NCBI GenBank assembly: GCA_963978895.1
Contig: OZ022239.1
Location: 31,546,517 to 31,610,516, forward strand
Origin: Erpobdella octoculata
Lineage: Eukaryota > Annelida > Clitellata > Hirudinida > Erpobdellidae
Length of the DNA: 64,000 nucleotides
Reading direction: 5' to 3'
Position 1 is the stretch's first letter, and every line of letters begins with the position of its first letter. The notes beneath the pieces were generated by a model. That model did not search any database, was not told where the DNA came from, and worked only from the letters and a program-made list of their open reading frames with translations. The translations under genes were made by a program, and so were the position numbers. Below are positions 33,124 through 45,700 of this stretch, one piece after another.

Positions 33124-34210
33124 AATTTTTAATTTTTAAATACTTTTATTTATCTTCACTCGTCTCTCTGTTTGTTGTTTGTCTGTGGTTATCAAATCTT
33201 AGAGAGCGTATAAAAAAAGAGGGGAGAGAAAAGAGAAAGAGAGCGTAGACGCCGTAAACGATGCGTGTTACGCGTTGATTTCAACGGTTTTATTCATTTT
33301 TCACTTAAACCACTAGTCACACCAATTAAACCGTATATAAAAACCATTAATTTTTCAAAGTGAATAATAATCTATAAAAACAAATTTGAAATAATCAGCT
33401 GGAAAAAAGTTTTTAACGTAAATTTGTTTATTTTTTATAAATAAATGATAAAATGATGTTGTAAACAAACATAAATGATAAATATACATAACAAGTTTTA
33501 TAAAACAATGTCTTAATAGTTTAATAAGTAATTCGATAGCCAAGGACTAAGGTGATGACGATAATGGCCGTCAGCTCGCGATTTTGACTGAAAAAATAGT
33601 GGGTCAAAGTTACGGCGTTAGGGGCACTTTATAGCCATGGAAATTTTCAGTAATATAGATTAATAACGCTTTAAGACGTGGAAACAAAAACTAAAGTTGT
33701 TGGACCCCAAATAAGAAAGTTATAAGAAAAATAAAATGTGGACCAAACTTCCAGACGCAATATTTATTTGAAGTAGGCGCACTTTTTACGAGTCTCCTGA
33801 TGTAACCAAAGACTATATAGATGCCTGAATTATCGAGATATAAACGGATCAACTCAAAAACATTTCTTTAAAAAAATTATTTTTCATCTTTACTTGTTTA
33901 TAAATTTGTGTATAGGGTTATAGACTCACAGGAACATTTGTTCTTTTTCTGCTGCTCTTTACTTGTTTTATTTGTTTTTTGTGAAAATTGGGATTTGTTA
34001 TGAATAAAATTGAAAAAAAACTGTTTTCTCTTTTCTACATCTACTCTTGTAACATTGTTGCAAATATTAGCGTTCAATCAATCAATCAATCAATCAATCA
34101 ATTCGTATTTGTAAAATGAAGATGATTCATCTTACGTATTTTCGTGATATTTGTGTATTTTTATTTTATTATGTGTGCATTTTATAATGATTGGATATGT
34201 TGAAACAATA
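33124..34210. other. AT-rich noncoding stretch
   Basis: No gene recognised. A short (AATC)n run lies at about 34074-34101. Confidence 0.45.
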
Positions 34211-34216
34211 AGTCAT

Positions 34217-34366
34217 TTATGTATGTATGTATGTATGTATGTATGTATGTATGTATGTATGTATGTATGTATGTATGTATGTATGTATGTATGTATGTAT
34301 GTATGTATGTATGTATGTATGTATGTATGTGTATATATATGTATATATATATATATATATATATAC
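34217..34366. repeat. (TATG)n followed by (TA)n microsatellite
   Basis: About 115 bp of TATG and then about 35 bp of TA, adjoining the left edge of the next repeat element. Confidence 0.95.
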
Positions 34367-35515
34367 TAGCAGTGCCCGTAGCGGCTTCGCTCGCATGAAA
34401 TTAGAGAATTTGAACCGTGCATACATAGTAGAGTACTGCACGGATCAATTTTTTAGGTCTCGGCTCGGCCCGTCGACAACTTGGCCCAGCCCGCTTCAAA
34501 AACCGAAATTCTTGGCCCGGCACGGCCCGTCTAATATGGGCCCGGCCCGTTTTTACAGGCCTAGATGTTCTATATACTTGATGAAAAACTTCGGCCCGTC
34601 CCACCTTGACTTCAGGTTTAGCCCGGTCCGTCTGAAAACCCTAAAATCACTCAAATGTCTATATACTTAGTTAAAAATCTCAGCCCGTCCCACCTTGATT
34701 TAAGGTTTGGGCAGGGCCGTGTGAAGACCCTAAAATAACGGCTTGGCCGTCCGTCCGGTGATAAACTGAACTCATCTACTTTTAACCGGAACAAAACCTC
34801 AAAATACTAATTTTCACATTTGTAGCACTTACAGTTTTTGAGTAGCAGTTATTTTAAAATCAAATAACGCTTTTTCCACTTCACATTTGAGGTCCTGGGA
34901 ACCAAATTTTCAAAAAATGGTGAAACACGTATATCATTATTTTTAGAGTAGAAACTAAATACTAATTTTACTTTTGTAGCATTTACAGTTTTTGAGTAGC
35001 AGTTACTTTAAAAACCAAGTAACCCTATTTTCCACCCCATATTTGAAGTCCTGGAAACCAAATTTTCAAAAAATGGTAAAACACGTATATCATTATTTTT
35101 GGAGTAGAAACTAAATACTAATTTTTACTCCTGCAGCATTCACAGTTTTTGAGTAGCAGCTACTTTAAAAACCAAATAACCCAATTTTCCAACCCACATT
35201 TGAGGTCCGGGAAACCGAAGTTTCAAAAAATGGTGAAACACGTATCTTTTTATATTTTAAGAAGAATCCATATACCAACTTTCAAAATTTCCTCGTTTTT
35301 GGTTTTCGAGATATACATTGTTTTAGAAAAAAGTTTGTTTTCCAGTTTTTTCCCCTCAGGAGCAAAATTTTAAAAAATCCTTTCTTAGTGGATGCTTACG
35401 CAATAAAAGTAATATAAGTTTCAAATTTCACGTTCCTAGGATGAGGCGTTTGAGCTCGGCGTTGATTATAAGTCAGTCAGTCAGTCAGGACATGTTTTTT
35501 TTATATATATATAGA
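34366..35515. repeat. Interspersed repeat bounded by (TA)n, class uncertain
   Basis: Begins CTAGCAGTGCCCGTAGCGGC and ends at about 35460-35500 with GTTGATTATAAGTCAGTCAG before another TA run. An ACTAGC...CCCG start and a GTCAGTCAGT-rich end recur in a common class of nonautonomous invertebrate repeats that insert in TA-rich sites. Inside are a hAT-like GGCCCG-rich stretch (34440-34750) and part of the 156 bp array. Penelope-like or Helitron-like origins are both possible. Confidence 0.45.
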
Positions 35516-36175
35516 TATATATTACCACTTACAGTTTTTGAGTAGCAGTAATTTTTAAAATCAAATAACTCTATTTTGCACCTTACATTTGAGGTCCTGG
35601 AAACCAAGTTTTTCAAAAAATGCTAAAACACGTATTTCATTATTTTTGGAGTAGAAACTAAATACTAATTTTTACTTCTGTAGCATTAACAGTTTTTGAG
35701 TAGCAGCTACTTTAAAAAACAAATAACCCAAAAAATGATGAAACACGTATATCTTTTTTTTTGAGTAGATACTAAGTATTAATTTTTACATCTGTGGCAA
35801 TTACAGTTGTTGAGTAGCAGTTACTTTAAAAACCAAATAACCCTATTTTCCACCTTACATTTGAAGTCCTGGAAACCAAATTTTCAAAAAATTGTGAAAC
35901 CCGTATATCATAATTTTTAGAGTAGAAACTAAATACTAATTTTTACTTTTGTAGCATTAACAGTTTTTGAGTAGAAGCTACTTTAAAAACCAGATAACCC
36001 AATTTTCCAACCCACATTTGAGGTCCGGGAAACCAAATTTGTAAAAAATGGTGAAACACGTATATCTTTATATTTAGAAAAGAAACTAAATAATAATTTT
36101 TACATCTGTGGTATTTACTGTTTTTGAGTAGCATTTACTATAAAAGACAATTAGCCCTATTTTCCACCCTGCAAA
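34826..36175. repeat. Tandem array of about 156 bp units
   Basis: The phrase ACAGTTTTTGAGTAGCAG recurs at about 34831, 34985, 35142, 35531, 35689, 35803, 35960 and 36116, mostly 154-158 bp apart. Each unit also has CACGTATATCATTATTTTT and GAAACTAAATACTAATTTTT. The array is broken between 35220 and 35525 by other sequence. Confidence 0.9.
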
Positions 36176-38617
36176 CCTGCATCTTTTAGAAAAGATCCGA
36201 TAGAAGCAGTAATAACCTGGAATAGAATTCGGGAAATCTTGTCCTATAAATAACTTCAAATTACAACGTTACGAATCGCTACTGAGCCAACTTGTTCAAC
36301 GTTTACAGTATTTATATAGCGCTATTTCCGCGATGTTCAATAGCGCTCGGTCATGAACTTATTAAACAGATGTGTTTTAAGTCCACGACGGAAAGCTGTG
36401 AGAGAAGTAGAATTAGTAAGAGAAGAAGGAAGAGAGTTCCAGAGATAGGGACCAGAGTAGGAGAAAGAACGTTTAGCAAAAGAATGCTTAATAGTAAAGA
36501 CGGGAAAGTGACTAAGAATTGTTGTTGCGATAAGCGTTGTTGAGAATGTTTAATGTAGTAAAGATTCTCATATCTTGAGACTAAATTCGATAATCACTAA
36601 ACGCTAAAATCGTTAATAAAACATAATTTTGAGCTTTGGAACTAGATTCAAGTCTTCATTTTGCTTTTTCGAATAAAATTTACACCTTATAAGGTTTACA
36701 AACGCCAAATGTCTTTATTTTTTAAAATCTACGGATTTAGAGTTTTATGTTTTCATAATTCCATCTTTGAGTTCATGTTTCTTTTTTTAAAAGTCCTGGT
36801 TTGGGTTACAAGTTTTTGAATGCTGCACTTTTTTCACAAATTTGAATATGGGTTGGAGCTCGGATTCGGATATAAAAAAAAGCAGGGTAGTACCGAATTT
36901 TGCATCCGGATTGGGTAACCGTTACATTCCTCATATATACATACAAGTCAATTGATTTTAAGATATGTCGAGAAGGCAAAATTACTTCTGACATTGTCTT
37001 CTTCGGTAATTAAGAACGCTACTAACTTCACGCATTGCTTCAATTCAAAAGACTTGCTTTCTCATTTTCCATGATAAATTTCTTCTGAAAATGTTTCAAC
37101 AATAAACTCGGCAGCTTATCAATTTAAAAAAAAATTTAAAAAAGTAAAACATTAAATAAATAATAAACGCAAAATGAGCACGATGTTTGTTTAAAAAACT
37201 ATTTTTTCGACGTGCGATTGTTCTTTTACCACTTTTGTTCAGGTGCGCAGACAGTGTAGACACGCTTCCTTGGTTTTTCAAACCGATGAACTGAGCTGGA
37301 AAAAATAACGTTTAATACATTCGTAAGTAAATGTTTCTTGCAGTGTTTTTACAAAGAGCCAACTTTTATATATCGATCTTGGCAATTGCCGGATTGTCTA
37401 ACTATTGATGCAGCGTTAATGCCGTTGTCGCCATAAGAAAAAGTTGCTATTTGCATGTATACGAAAAAGTTGACATGAAATAGTTAGCTAAAACCAAATA
37501 AAAATTGCAGGATAAAAATCAGGTGCTTACGGAAAACCAAATAGAAATAGGACTTTTACTTTCTTCAGTTGTTCACTAAGCTAATGGCATTTCTACATGA
37601 TTCCATACATTTATGAAATTTCAATGACATTCATACATTGACAAATAACATTCATACATTGGTCAGCAACATGCAAACTTGTTGATACCTTTGCCCACAT
37701 ACAAAGTTACTTAACAACTAAAACACTGAACACAATTTGTGGTTTTTGCAATGGTTGCTGCTTAATGTGAATCGCAGACCTTAATGATTTAAGTAAATGA
37801 CAAAAACAATTGAACATTGCTGACAATTATTTTCTTTAAGAAATGAAAATTAAAAAACTTGCTGCTCAGATCCATTAAAAAGTCTGTCGTAATTGCTATG
37901 TGCCAGATCAATATAACTTGTTGAAAGTCTAACTTATTTTGGACACGCAGTTCTCGTTGAATAGAGACCTCTGCAATTTGGACACTAACAATTATTAAGA
38001 GTCTTGAACTTGCGAGATTAGAAAACGATGCATTTTACGAAACAATTATGCACGGAAGCTCTTCGCCGATTAAGCAGGACACGGAGGAGGTGGAACGTGG
38101 CTACTTAGGGGCAGAAGTTGGATATTTAGGTGTAGAAGGTGGTTATTAAAAGTAGAAATTGGCTACTTAGGAGGTAGACGGTGGTTATTTTATCTTTAGC
38201 TTACAGCTTTGGTGTCAAAATTTTGCTTGCCAAGAAAAAAAAAGTGAAATCGTCTAGATTTGTAACCCTGCTGTGGTCCTACATTGTTTTGAATGCCTAA
38301 CTGCAGTTTAATGCAATAGTTAAAATTGTTAAGCGCGGTCCAAGAGATGAATTACACGCAGGTGAAATATTTTAGTCGGTTTTTTGTTTTAAACAATTTT
38401 TATTGTTCATATACAAACAAGCGATTGTTATTTACTATTCAATACTATTTTACTTTCGCATGCATCACTAAATAACACAATTACGATTAAACAAAGCACT
38501 TGCAGTGCGTATTGTAAATTGAGTCTAGCACATGACTACTTGGCATAACAAGACATAAATGCAACATCCTTTGTACTACCCTTGTAATCTAGTGGTGCTG
38601 TTTACCTTGGATATTCA
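36176..38617. other. Noncoding stretch with unclassified repeat remnants
   Basis: No gene I can defend. The segment at about 36290-36480 (around CTTATTAAACAGATGTGTTTTAAGTCC) looks like a degenerate interspersed repeat, but I cannot name it. At about 38090-38190 a minisatellite-like phrase GGCTACTTAGG(A/G)G(T/C)AGA recurs four times. Confidence 0.4.
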
Positions 38618-39165
38618 AACCTATTGTCCATTTTTTGATAAAAGCACCAAATTTTCCACAGAGGTAATCCTACCTATTATGAACAAATTTGGATATTGGG
38701 CCAAAGCGTAACTGTCCCTTGGCAACCGTGGCGGCCATTTTCCAAAATGGCCCCCACGCCACGTGTTCCGATATGCGGCATGACCCTAGAATCCCTATAT
38801 CTTCTGAACCGCTCGTTCGATTTAAACGATTAAAATGTCCCTGCGTTCTTCTTCTTATGGGCTATATTTTGAATTTAAATTGGATGTTTTAATTTAAACG
38901 GAGCGTCCCCGAGCGGACGAAATGGCATTACGGCACTACCAAAATATAGAAAATCGGGAATATCTTTTTAATTTTATGGGATACAACAAAATTTACAATG
39001 GAACACTAATAGGAAATGGGGGAAAACTTTTCAGAAATTATATTTTGCTTTGATCACAAGCGTTCCCTAGCGGACAAAATGGCAAGACGCCAATTTTCAG
39101 TTTATAACAAATCAGTAATAACTTTAAAACGGCACAAGATACAACAAAACTTACAATGTATCATT
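38618..39165 (+). repeat. Inverted repeat arm, left
   Basis: About 540 bp that recurs inverted at 41945-42471: AACCTATTGT, then TTTTTTGATAAAAGCACCAA, then GGATATTGGGCCAAAGCGTA. It looks like one long terminal repeat of a foldback-type element or one of two copies of a repeat. No clean target duplication was found. Confidence 0.8.
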
Positions 39166-39238
39166 AATAGGAAATCTGGAACAAACTTTTAGAATTCTTA
39201 GCTTATTTTGAATAGAGGTGCCCCCTATTATTATTATT

Positions 39239-39391
39239 TAGGGTTGCACCGAAAACCGGCCCCGGCTCCGGCCCCGGCCGAAAACCGACCATTTTTCCGA
39301 ATCCGGTCAAATCCGGCTCCGGCCGGATTTGATGGCCAGATTTGGAGCCGGACTTAACATGTTTATTTATTTATTTCAGTGAGATAAATAC

Positions 39392-39431
<40 letters not shown>

Positions 39432-40101
39432 TTCAAATGGCTTATTTCTTATCAGTTTATTTCATATAGCTAGGTTGAATCATTAATAAATTTAATCTTC
39501 CGATTGCTGCAACAGAATAGCACGCTCGGAAGCTATATAAGGTCACGCTCGGAAGCTATATAAGGTCAGGCTCGCGAACTTTGAACTCTCTCTCTCTCTC
39601 TCTTTTGTTGAATTATTCTTGTTTTGAGTATTAAAAATTAACAGCATTAAATGGCTTTTGAGCGTATTTTGATGTCAAAATCACGGATAATTCGAAGGCT
39701 GTTTGTAAACACTGCTACACGGAGTTGTCACGCGGCAAGACTAATACTCCCAAAGGTTTTTCGACGTCTTCTCTGCTTACTCATCTAAGATCTAAGCTTC
39801 CAATCCTGTACAACAAAATGAACAGTCTAAAGACTTCGATGGCGGCTGCTGTTGAAGTTGCCACTGCCTCGAATACTGTTTACTATTTTTGTTTATTGTT
39901 TATTTTAAATAAAGCTGATATTGTCTGTTGATTACTACGTTGGTTTTTAATGATAACATGCAATTGAACAAAAAGATGAATAATGAAAAATAAAAATTAC
40001 AAGACCGGCTCCGGCCCCGGCCCCGGCCGGATTTTGAATTATGAATCCGGCCAGAACCGGCCCCGGCCGGACTTGAAAAACCCAAGTCCGGTGCAACCCT
40101 A
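39239..40101 (+). mobile_element. Nonautonomous hAT with BED-finger remnant
   Basis: Ends TAGGGTTGCACCG and CGGTGCAACCCTA, flanked by the 8 bp duplication TTATTATT (39231-39238 and 40102-40109). The ends are packed with CCGGCCCCGG subterminal repeats. Internal features are a (TA)n tract at 39394-39429, a (TC)n tract at about 39587-39602 and a BED-type finger remnant. Confidence 0.88.
39675..39805 (+). pseudogene. BED zinc-finger fragment of hAT transposase
   Basis: The frame reads NSKAVCKHCYTELSRG and then FSTSSLLTHLRSKLP, matching the C-x2-C ... H spacing of a BED finger, the DNA-binding start of many hAT transposases. The catalytic domain is absent from this 863 bp element. Confidence 0.75.
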
Positions 40102-41050
40102 TTATTATTATTATTATAAACCAGGCACGGGCAAGCCCCTCGCCGAACAATATAAACACAAACTGAACGCGCAAACAAATACAACAAAAATAACGAAAAA
40201 CAAACAGAGCAAAATAAAAATCCTAAGCAAAATCAAATTGCATATCACCAAAAAAATCATCCAAAAGTGATTTAAACAAAGACAACGATTCAGCAGACAC
40301 CACCGGCCCAGGGAGCTGATTCCAGTCGTCCACCACTCTGTTACTGAAGTAATACTTCCTGCAATCTTTATGAGCCAACCTAGTAGCCAACTTGAACTCA
40401 TGTCCCCTAGTTCTTTCGTAAGGGCAAAGGGTCAACCCCGGACAGTGGCAATCCATCAACTGACCAGACTTCATTTTATACAGAAGAATTAGGTCGGCTC
40501 GCTTTCTTCTATATGTCAGGGAAGGCAATCTGAGTTTCTTCAACCTCTCCGTATAAATGAGACCTTTGCATGACCTGACCATTCTGGTAAACCTTCGCTG
40601 AACCCTTTCGAGTTCTTCAATAAGACCACGCCCGTGAGGACTCCAAATCTGAACTCCGTACTCCAATTGAGATCTAATCAGAGATTTGTACAATGTTACA
40701 AAAGCATCCTCAGGCAGATATTTCAAAGTTCTTCCAACTATACCCAACAAGGAATTGGCCTTTTTGATTCTAGAGAACACATGGTCTCTGAATTTCAATT
40801 TTGAATCCAGTATGATTCCTAGATCAGTAACCGAGCTAACTTCAGGAACCACAACAGACAAACCTGATGTATCTTGCATATAGTAATCCGCTGCAAAACG
40901 ATTACCTCCAACCTTTAAAACACAACATTTAGATGGATTCACTGTCATTTGCCATCTTGTGAACCACTGCTGCAATTTATAAATGTCGGACTGCAGTTCC
41001 CGAGTGTCTTTGAAGTCCGCGATCGGTCTAAACAACTTGGCGTCGTCCTA
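40102..41050 (-). mobile_element. 5'-truncated CR1-like LINE with (AAT)n tail
   Basis: On the minus strand the element starts inside the RT catalytic motif (DDAKLFRPI) and runs to the C-terminus, then a tail of AAT repeats at 40102-40119. The hAT at 39239 is inserted in this (ATT)n tail. Confidence 0.85.
40223..41035 (-). pseudogene. LINE RT C-terminal part, open frame
   Basis: The 270-codon frame has LQSDIYKLQQWFTRWQMTVN, VTDLGIILDSKLKF, LYKSLIRSQLEYGVQIWSPH, LERVQRRFTRM, YRRKRADLILLYKM and the final FSNRVVDDWNQLPGPVVSAE: the thumb and C-terminal region of CR1/Rex-type RTs. The frame is intact but lacks palm and endonuclease, so it is a dead-on-arrival copy. Confidence 0.88.
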
Positions 41051-41339
41051 GTAGACATAGTGACAGTATATCACTCAGTAAATACAAAACAGGTGATAAT
41101 GTTTGAACAGCACTAGTATGACGTTAGACAGCTGTACATTTACACAACTATAACTTATAACTTCTGACAACTATTACATTCCATAACAAATAACAATAAT
41201 TTAGCAAGCTGCAAATTTGAAATATTAATAATTTTCACTTCAAAAAGAATGATTGTATTGAATATTGTATTTTAGCCAAGCATATAATATTCATAAACTT
41301 GACATATGGTCAAGGTCTTTTTTTTTCATCTCTGTGGCA

Positions 41340-41625
41340 ACAGACATTCGTCATTTTTGTGTACATCCGTCATTTTTGTGTAATGTTTTTCCAGCTGTAT
41401 ATGGTGTGATGAAAGCCTTTGGCTTGTAGTTTGCAGGTTTTCTAACGTCGCAGGTTTGTTGAGTTTTGAGATCACACTCACACGTGATGGTGTCGTTGGG
41501 ATCTGGCGGTTGTTCAGTACTTGACGGCTTGGGTATATCTTGTGACTGTTTCAGCAAGACCTTCTTAAACCTGAGGTTACAGTCTAGTACTACTATCTTG
41601 TTAGCCAAATAGTCGCAGATTATGA
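41340..41625 (-). pseudogene. Duplicated fragment of the neighbouring NHL gene
   Basis: About 280 bp nearly identical to exon 5 of the NHL gene (43925-44206), encoding NKIVVLDCNL(R)FKKVLLKQ and then NYKPKAF(I)TPYTAGKT. It breaks from the parent sharply on both sides and is bracketed by unrelated repeat sequence between the inverted arms. It is not a functional gene by itself. Confidence 0.88.
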
Positions 41626-41630
41626 TGCCA

Positions 41631-41849
41631 TTACGGCACCTCCGTTTCCTGATCGATAGGCATGGCGGAGAACTGCCTGCTCGTCTTTTGGATAGTAAAA
41701 TTGCCGGCCAGAAATTTCCTGACTATCTCAGGATGAGTTGTGGCCAGTGATGCCATGTCTCGCAGAGTAACCGGAATCCAGCGCGCGTAGTTGGTGTGAT
41801 CCATGGCATGGAACCACTTCGACAGCTCTGTCAGGGCATCCGTGTACAT
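41631..41849 (-). pseudogene. Fragment of a repetitive TE-associated protein
   Basis: Encodes KWFHAMDHTNYARWIPVTLR, then HPEIVRKFLAGNF and FSAMPIDQ. This pattern (..D..NYARW.PV...DM....hP......F..G.F......FS...iDq) is one I associate with a multicopy family of uncharacterised, transposon-linked proteins in marine invertebrates. The family name is not known to me. Confidence 0.5.
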
Positions 41850-41944
41850 TGGAAAGGATGCTTGGCCCAGGGACCATTCATTACAATTACATTACTTATT
41901 TCATCTTTATGCACACTTTTTATTGGGTTTGTATATACTGAAAG

Positions 41945-42471
41945 TGACATACTGTTCTATCTCGTGCGTTTTAAACTTATTACTGATTTGTTATAAACTG
42001 AAAATTGGCGTTTAGCTATTTTGTCCGATAGGGAACGCCTGTGATCAAAACAAAATATAACTTCTGAAAGGTTATCCCCAATTTCCTATTAGTGTTTCAT
42101 GGTAAATATTGTTTTATCCCATACAATTAAAAAGATATTCCCGATGTTCTATATTTTTGTAGTGCCGTAATGACATTTTGTCCGCTAGGGGACGATCCAT
42201 TTAAATCAAAACATCCAATTTAAGCTCGAAATATAGCCCATATGAAAAAGAACGCAGGGACATTTCAATCGCTTAAATCGAACGAGCGGCTCAGAAGATA
42301 TAGGGTCATGCCGCATGTCGGAACACGTGGCGTGACGGTCATTTTTCAAAATGGCCGCCACGGTCGCCAGGGGGCAGTTACGCTTTGGCCCAATATCCAA
42401 GTTTTTTCATAATAGGTAGGACTACCTCCGTGGAAAATTTGGTGCTTTTATCAAAAAATGCACAATAGGTT
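41945..42471 (-). repeat. Inverted repeat arm, right
   Basis: Reverse-complement counterpart of 38618-39165, with the same order of blocks and moderate divergence (for example ACAGAGGTAATCC against ACGGAGGTAGTCC). Confidence 0.8.
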
Positions 42472-42548
42472 AGCTTACCTGCCCCACTAATCCGAACAAG
42501 TGAAAGTTAATAAAAGCATGCAACGAGACGTTTACAATCTTGAAAAAT

Positions 42549-42556
42549 CAAAATTT
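42549..42556 (-). terminator. Possible polyadenylation signal of NHL gene
   Basis: The minus strand shows AATAAA about 210 bases beyond the stop codon at 42763. Its position fits a 3' untranslated region, but AT-richness makes chance likely. Confidence 0.35.
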
Positions 42557-42762
42557 ATTTTTTTTTAAATCGTGCAACAAAAAATCGCACAAGAAAAAAA
42601 ATATAGCAAAAACTCAGTAATATAGTTATAATAAATTATAAAAAGTATTATAAAAGTATTTAAAAAACGTCAAATAAAAATGTGCATTTGTACCGGTTGT
42701 GCCGTATCCATTCGGACAAAAAATACCTATAAGATCCAGAATAACTTGGACGAAAAGGTAAC

Positions 42763-45700
42763 TTAAAACCTGTAAACAATCAGTTGATTGCCGTAGTTAG
42801 TCGATGAAGAAGCCACGTATATCCTTCTATGCTCATCGTCTATGACTATCCTTGAGGGATGCTCCATGACTGTTTGACCGGATGCCGTTCGCTCTCTGTA
42901 TTTTTGTTTATTATGAGTCGGGCTTAAAATGAAATGGCCCTTCGACGGTGGCGCCTCTCCGTCGAAACTGCCATCTTCGTCGTCTTCGGCAAGGCTTTCT
43001 TTTTCATCTTCGTAAGCCTGAGTTTGCTCATCGTCATTTTCAGTCGGGTCGCACTTGTGCCGGCTTCTTATTTTACTGTTATTACCGTTGATGTTAGTTG
43101 TGCTGAGATCGGGAGAATTACTTTCTTCATTGTTAGTTGTGCTGAGATTGGGAAAATTACTTTCTTCTTTGTCTATTGTGCTGAGATCGGGAAAACTACT
43201 TTCTTCTTTGTCTATTGTGCTGAGCTCGGGAAAATTACTTTCTTCTTTTTTGGCTTTGCTGTTTTTTAAGCTGCCCGATGAGCAGGATTTATTGCTAGCC
43301 GCTTCAACCAGCAGAACTTCGATATGTTCAGTACTTTTTTCTTCACTTTTGAGCTCCACGTTGGTTGATCCTTCAGCCTGGTCGTTTTCGACAGCCGGTA
43401 TCGGTATAGTAAGAGTTTCTTTTTCATCTTCAGAGTGACTGTTGTTATGATTGCACGAGCAAGAACTGGTTCTCGCTGTTTTGTCGTCTTCACCGTTACT
43501 TTCAATGTTTTTCCCGGTCTTAGGTTGTTTGCGCTTGCTCATTCGCTCTTTTAATGAAGTACAGAAGTCGCAATGAGATTTATTCGAGTCGGCGCTACGT
43601 TGAGCCGCCTTGGATTCTTTGAGTTGCGGCTCTTTCGAACAACCACACCGTTGCTCGAAAACATTTGGATCCATATCGATATCGCGAGCTGAGTGATTCG
43701 GTAGCAGCTGTGTCGGTACAACTCTTCTTGGTATCACGTTGGTAATCGGCAATTCTTGGCGTTCCGGAAAGTTGCGAGTGTAGTCAGCCGTGCTGCTCCT
43801 TGCACCACCGTATTTCACTGTGTCTGACTTTCTAGTGCTGCCATGCTCGTTTTCAGCTCTTGCAGTACTACGCGACCTTGCCCAGATGACGTTACTATCC
43901 GGACCAGTTGATCTGAAGCTTTTTTGCGGTTTCTTGTCTGTTGAACATTCGTCATTTTGGTGTGATGTCTTTCCAGCTGTATATGGTTTGATGAAAGCCT
44001 TTGGCTTGTAGTTTGCAGGTTTTCCAACGTCGCAAGTTTGTTGAGTTTTGAGATCACACTCACACGTGATTGTGTCGTTGGGATCTGGCGGTTGTTCAGT
44101 ACTTGACGGCTTGGGTATATCTTGAGACTGTTTCAGCAAGACCTTCTTAAAACCAAGGTTACAGTCTAGTACTACTATCTTGTTAGCCGAATAGTCGCAG
44201 ATTATTATGTTTTTCGACTTGTCGACTACCATATAAGTCGGTTCGACTATATATTCATCTTGGACTTCATTTGGCCTGCTTTTTGTGTGGTTTCTTGCAT
44301 TGTTGTTTGTGTAGTTCAAAGGTTTGAGGCGGTATTTAGATTTTTCTATTACAATTTCACTGCCGACATTTATCCATTTTCTATATTGGCCATTCGAGCT
44401 TGGACTTGAATCATCGTCGTCAACCGGATTGCTCCAAGAAACGTTCCTTTTTTCTCTCAGCTCGTCGACACTGTCATCGCTAGCGGAACAACTGTTGGCT
44501 ACAACTGCTACTCGTTGGTTGACTTTGCAAGGACGGTTGTAGTCGGCTCTTAGCTGGGTTGATTTTCTGAAAATTGGCAGCTGTTTCATCTTACCAACTT
44601 GAACACCGCAATCTCTTGTAGAGCTCACGGCATTGTTGCTTCTGTTGATGCTACCGTCGCTGCAGGCAGTTACTCTAAAACGAGAAATTTTGAAGCCGTT
44701 TCTCGGATGACAAGAGCCGCCATTGAAAGCACGGCTGCTGGAGTTTCGCAGATCTGCGTCTGTTGCCGACTGAAGATTGAGACTGTTACAGTTACTGGCA
44801 TTTTTCTCCGAGCGTCTAGCTGTTCTTGGTTGTTCGTATTTCTTTACTAACTGACCTTTGCCGTTTACCATGCATACACGATTGCACGGATCGACCCAGT
44901 TGAGACCACAGACGACATAGCTGGAGAAAAAAAAGTTGCATGCGCAGCATAAATTGGTTACAATGTCAACATCATTTAGAATAATTACATTTATTTCTTA
45001 ACCAATCTAAGAAAGTGGCAACTTATCTCAGTAAATAATCAATTTTTATTTTCACCCATTGTGCATTAAGTTGGTTTCAAATGAAACAAAATTTAGAAAT
45101 CGCTAGTTCTATTACTTGTTACCGTCTAATCTGACGGCATGGTTGAGCTCAAGTCCTTCAACGCTTATGATGATCTCGCACAGCAGCTCTCCTGAGTCGC
45201 TGTACTCGACCAGCTTGTCTGGATACTTGACAAACAGAAGGGTGTTGAACATCGTCCGAGACATTTTCCGGAAGTCAGCGTTGGGCATTTTCCACTTCGT
45301 AAGACAACTAAATAAATTTCAGTTGCTGTTAAGTACGGTTTGAATTGCTGTGACAGTACAAAAAAGATGTGACTAAAATGATGGTTAAAATGACAAACAA
45401 GCTTCTCATTTAGATAACCAATGCAAAAAGCACAAACTTGTTTGTTAGATCAAATTTGTGAATGGAGTTAGCTTGATAGCTGTCAGTTACGTAGAGGAAA
45501 TGACCCATGACGGCCATATCCCAAGGCTGTTTCAGGCCTATTTGAAACTCTCCGACTAGCTGCAGTTCCGGCGTCATGTAAACAAACAATCCAGGTTTCC
45601 AGGCGTCGACAACGAAAAGTTTCTTCTTGTAAAGAGCCATGCCAACGATCATTCTGTCGTTCATGTTTATGACGTTTTCTATGAAGACATCACAAGTGCC

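Noticed and set aside
34801..36180. CRISPR-like regular repeats
   Set aside because: Units are whole 156 bp tandem repeats without unique spacers, in an intron-bearing animal genome.
36292..36543. 83-codon basic frame as a host gene
   Set aside because: The sequence looks like a degenerate interspersed repeat, with no splice or domain support.
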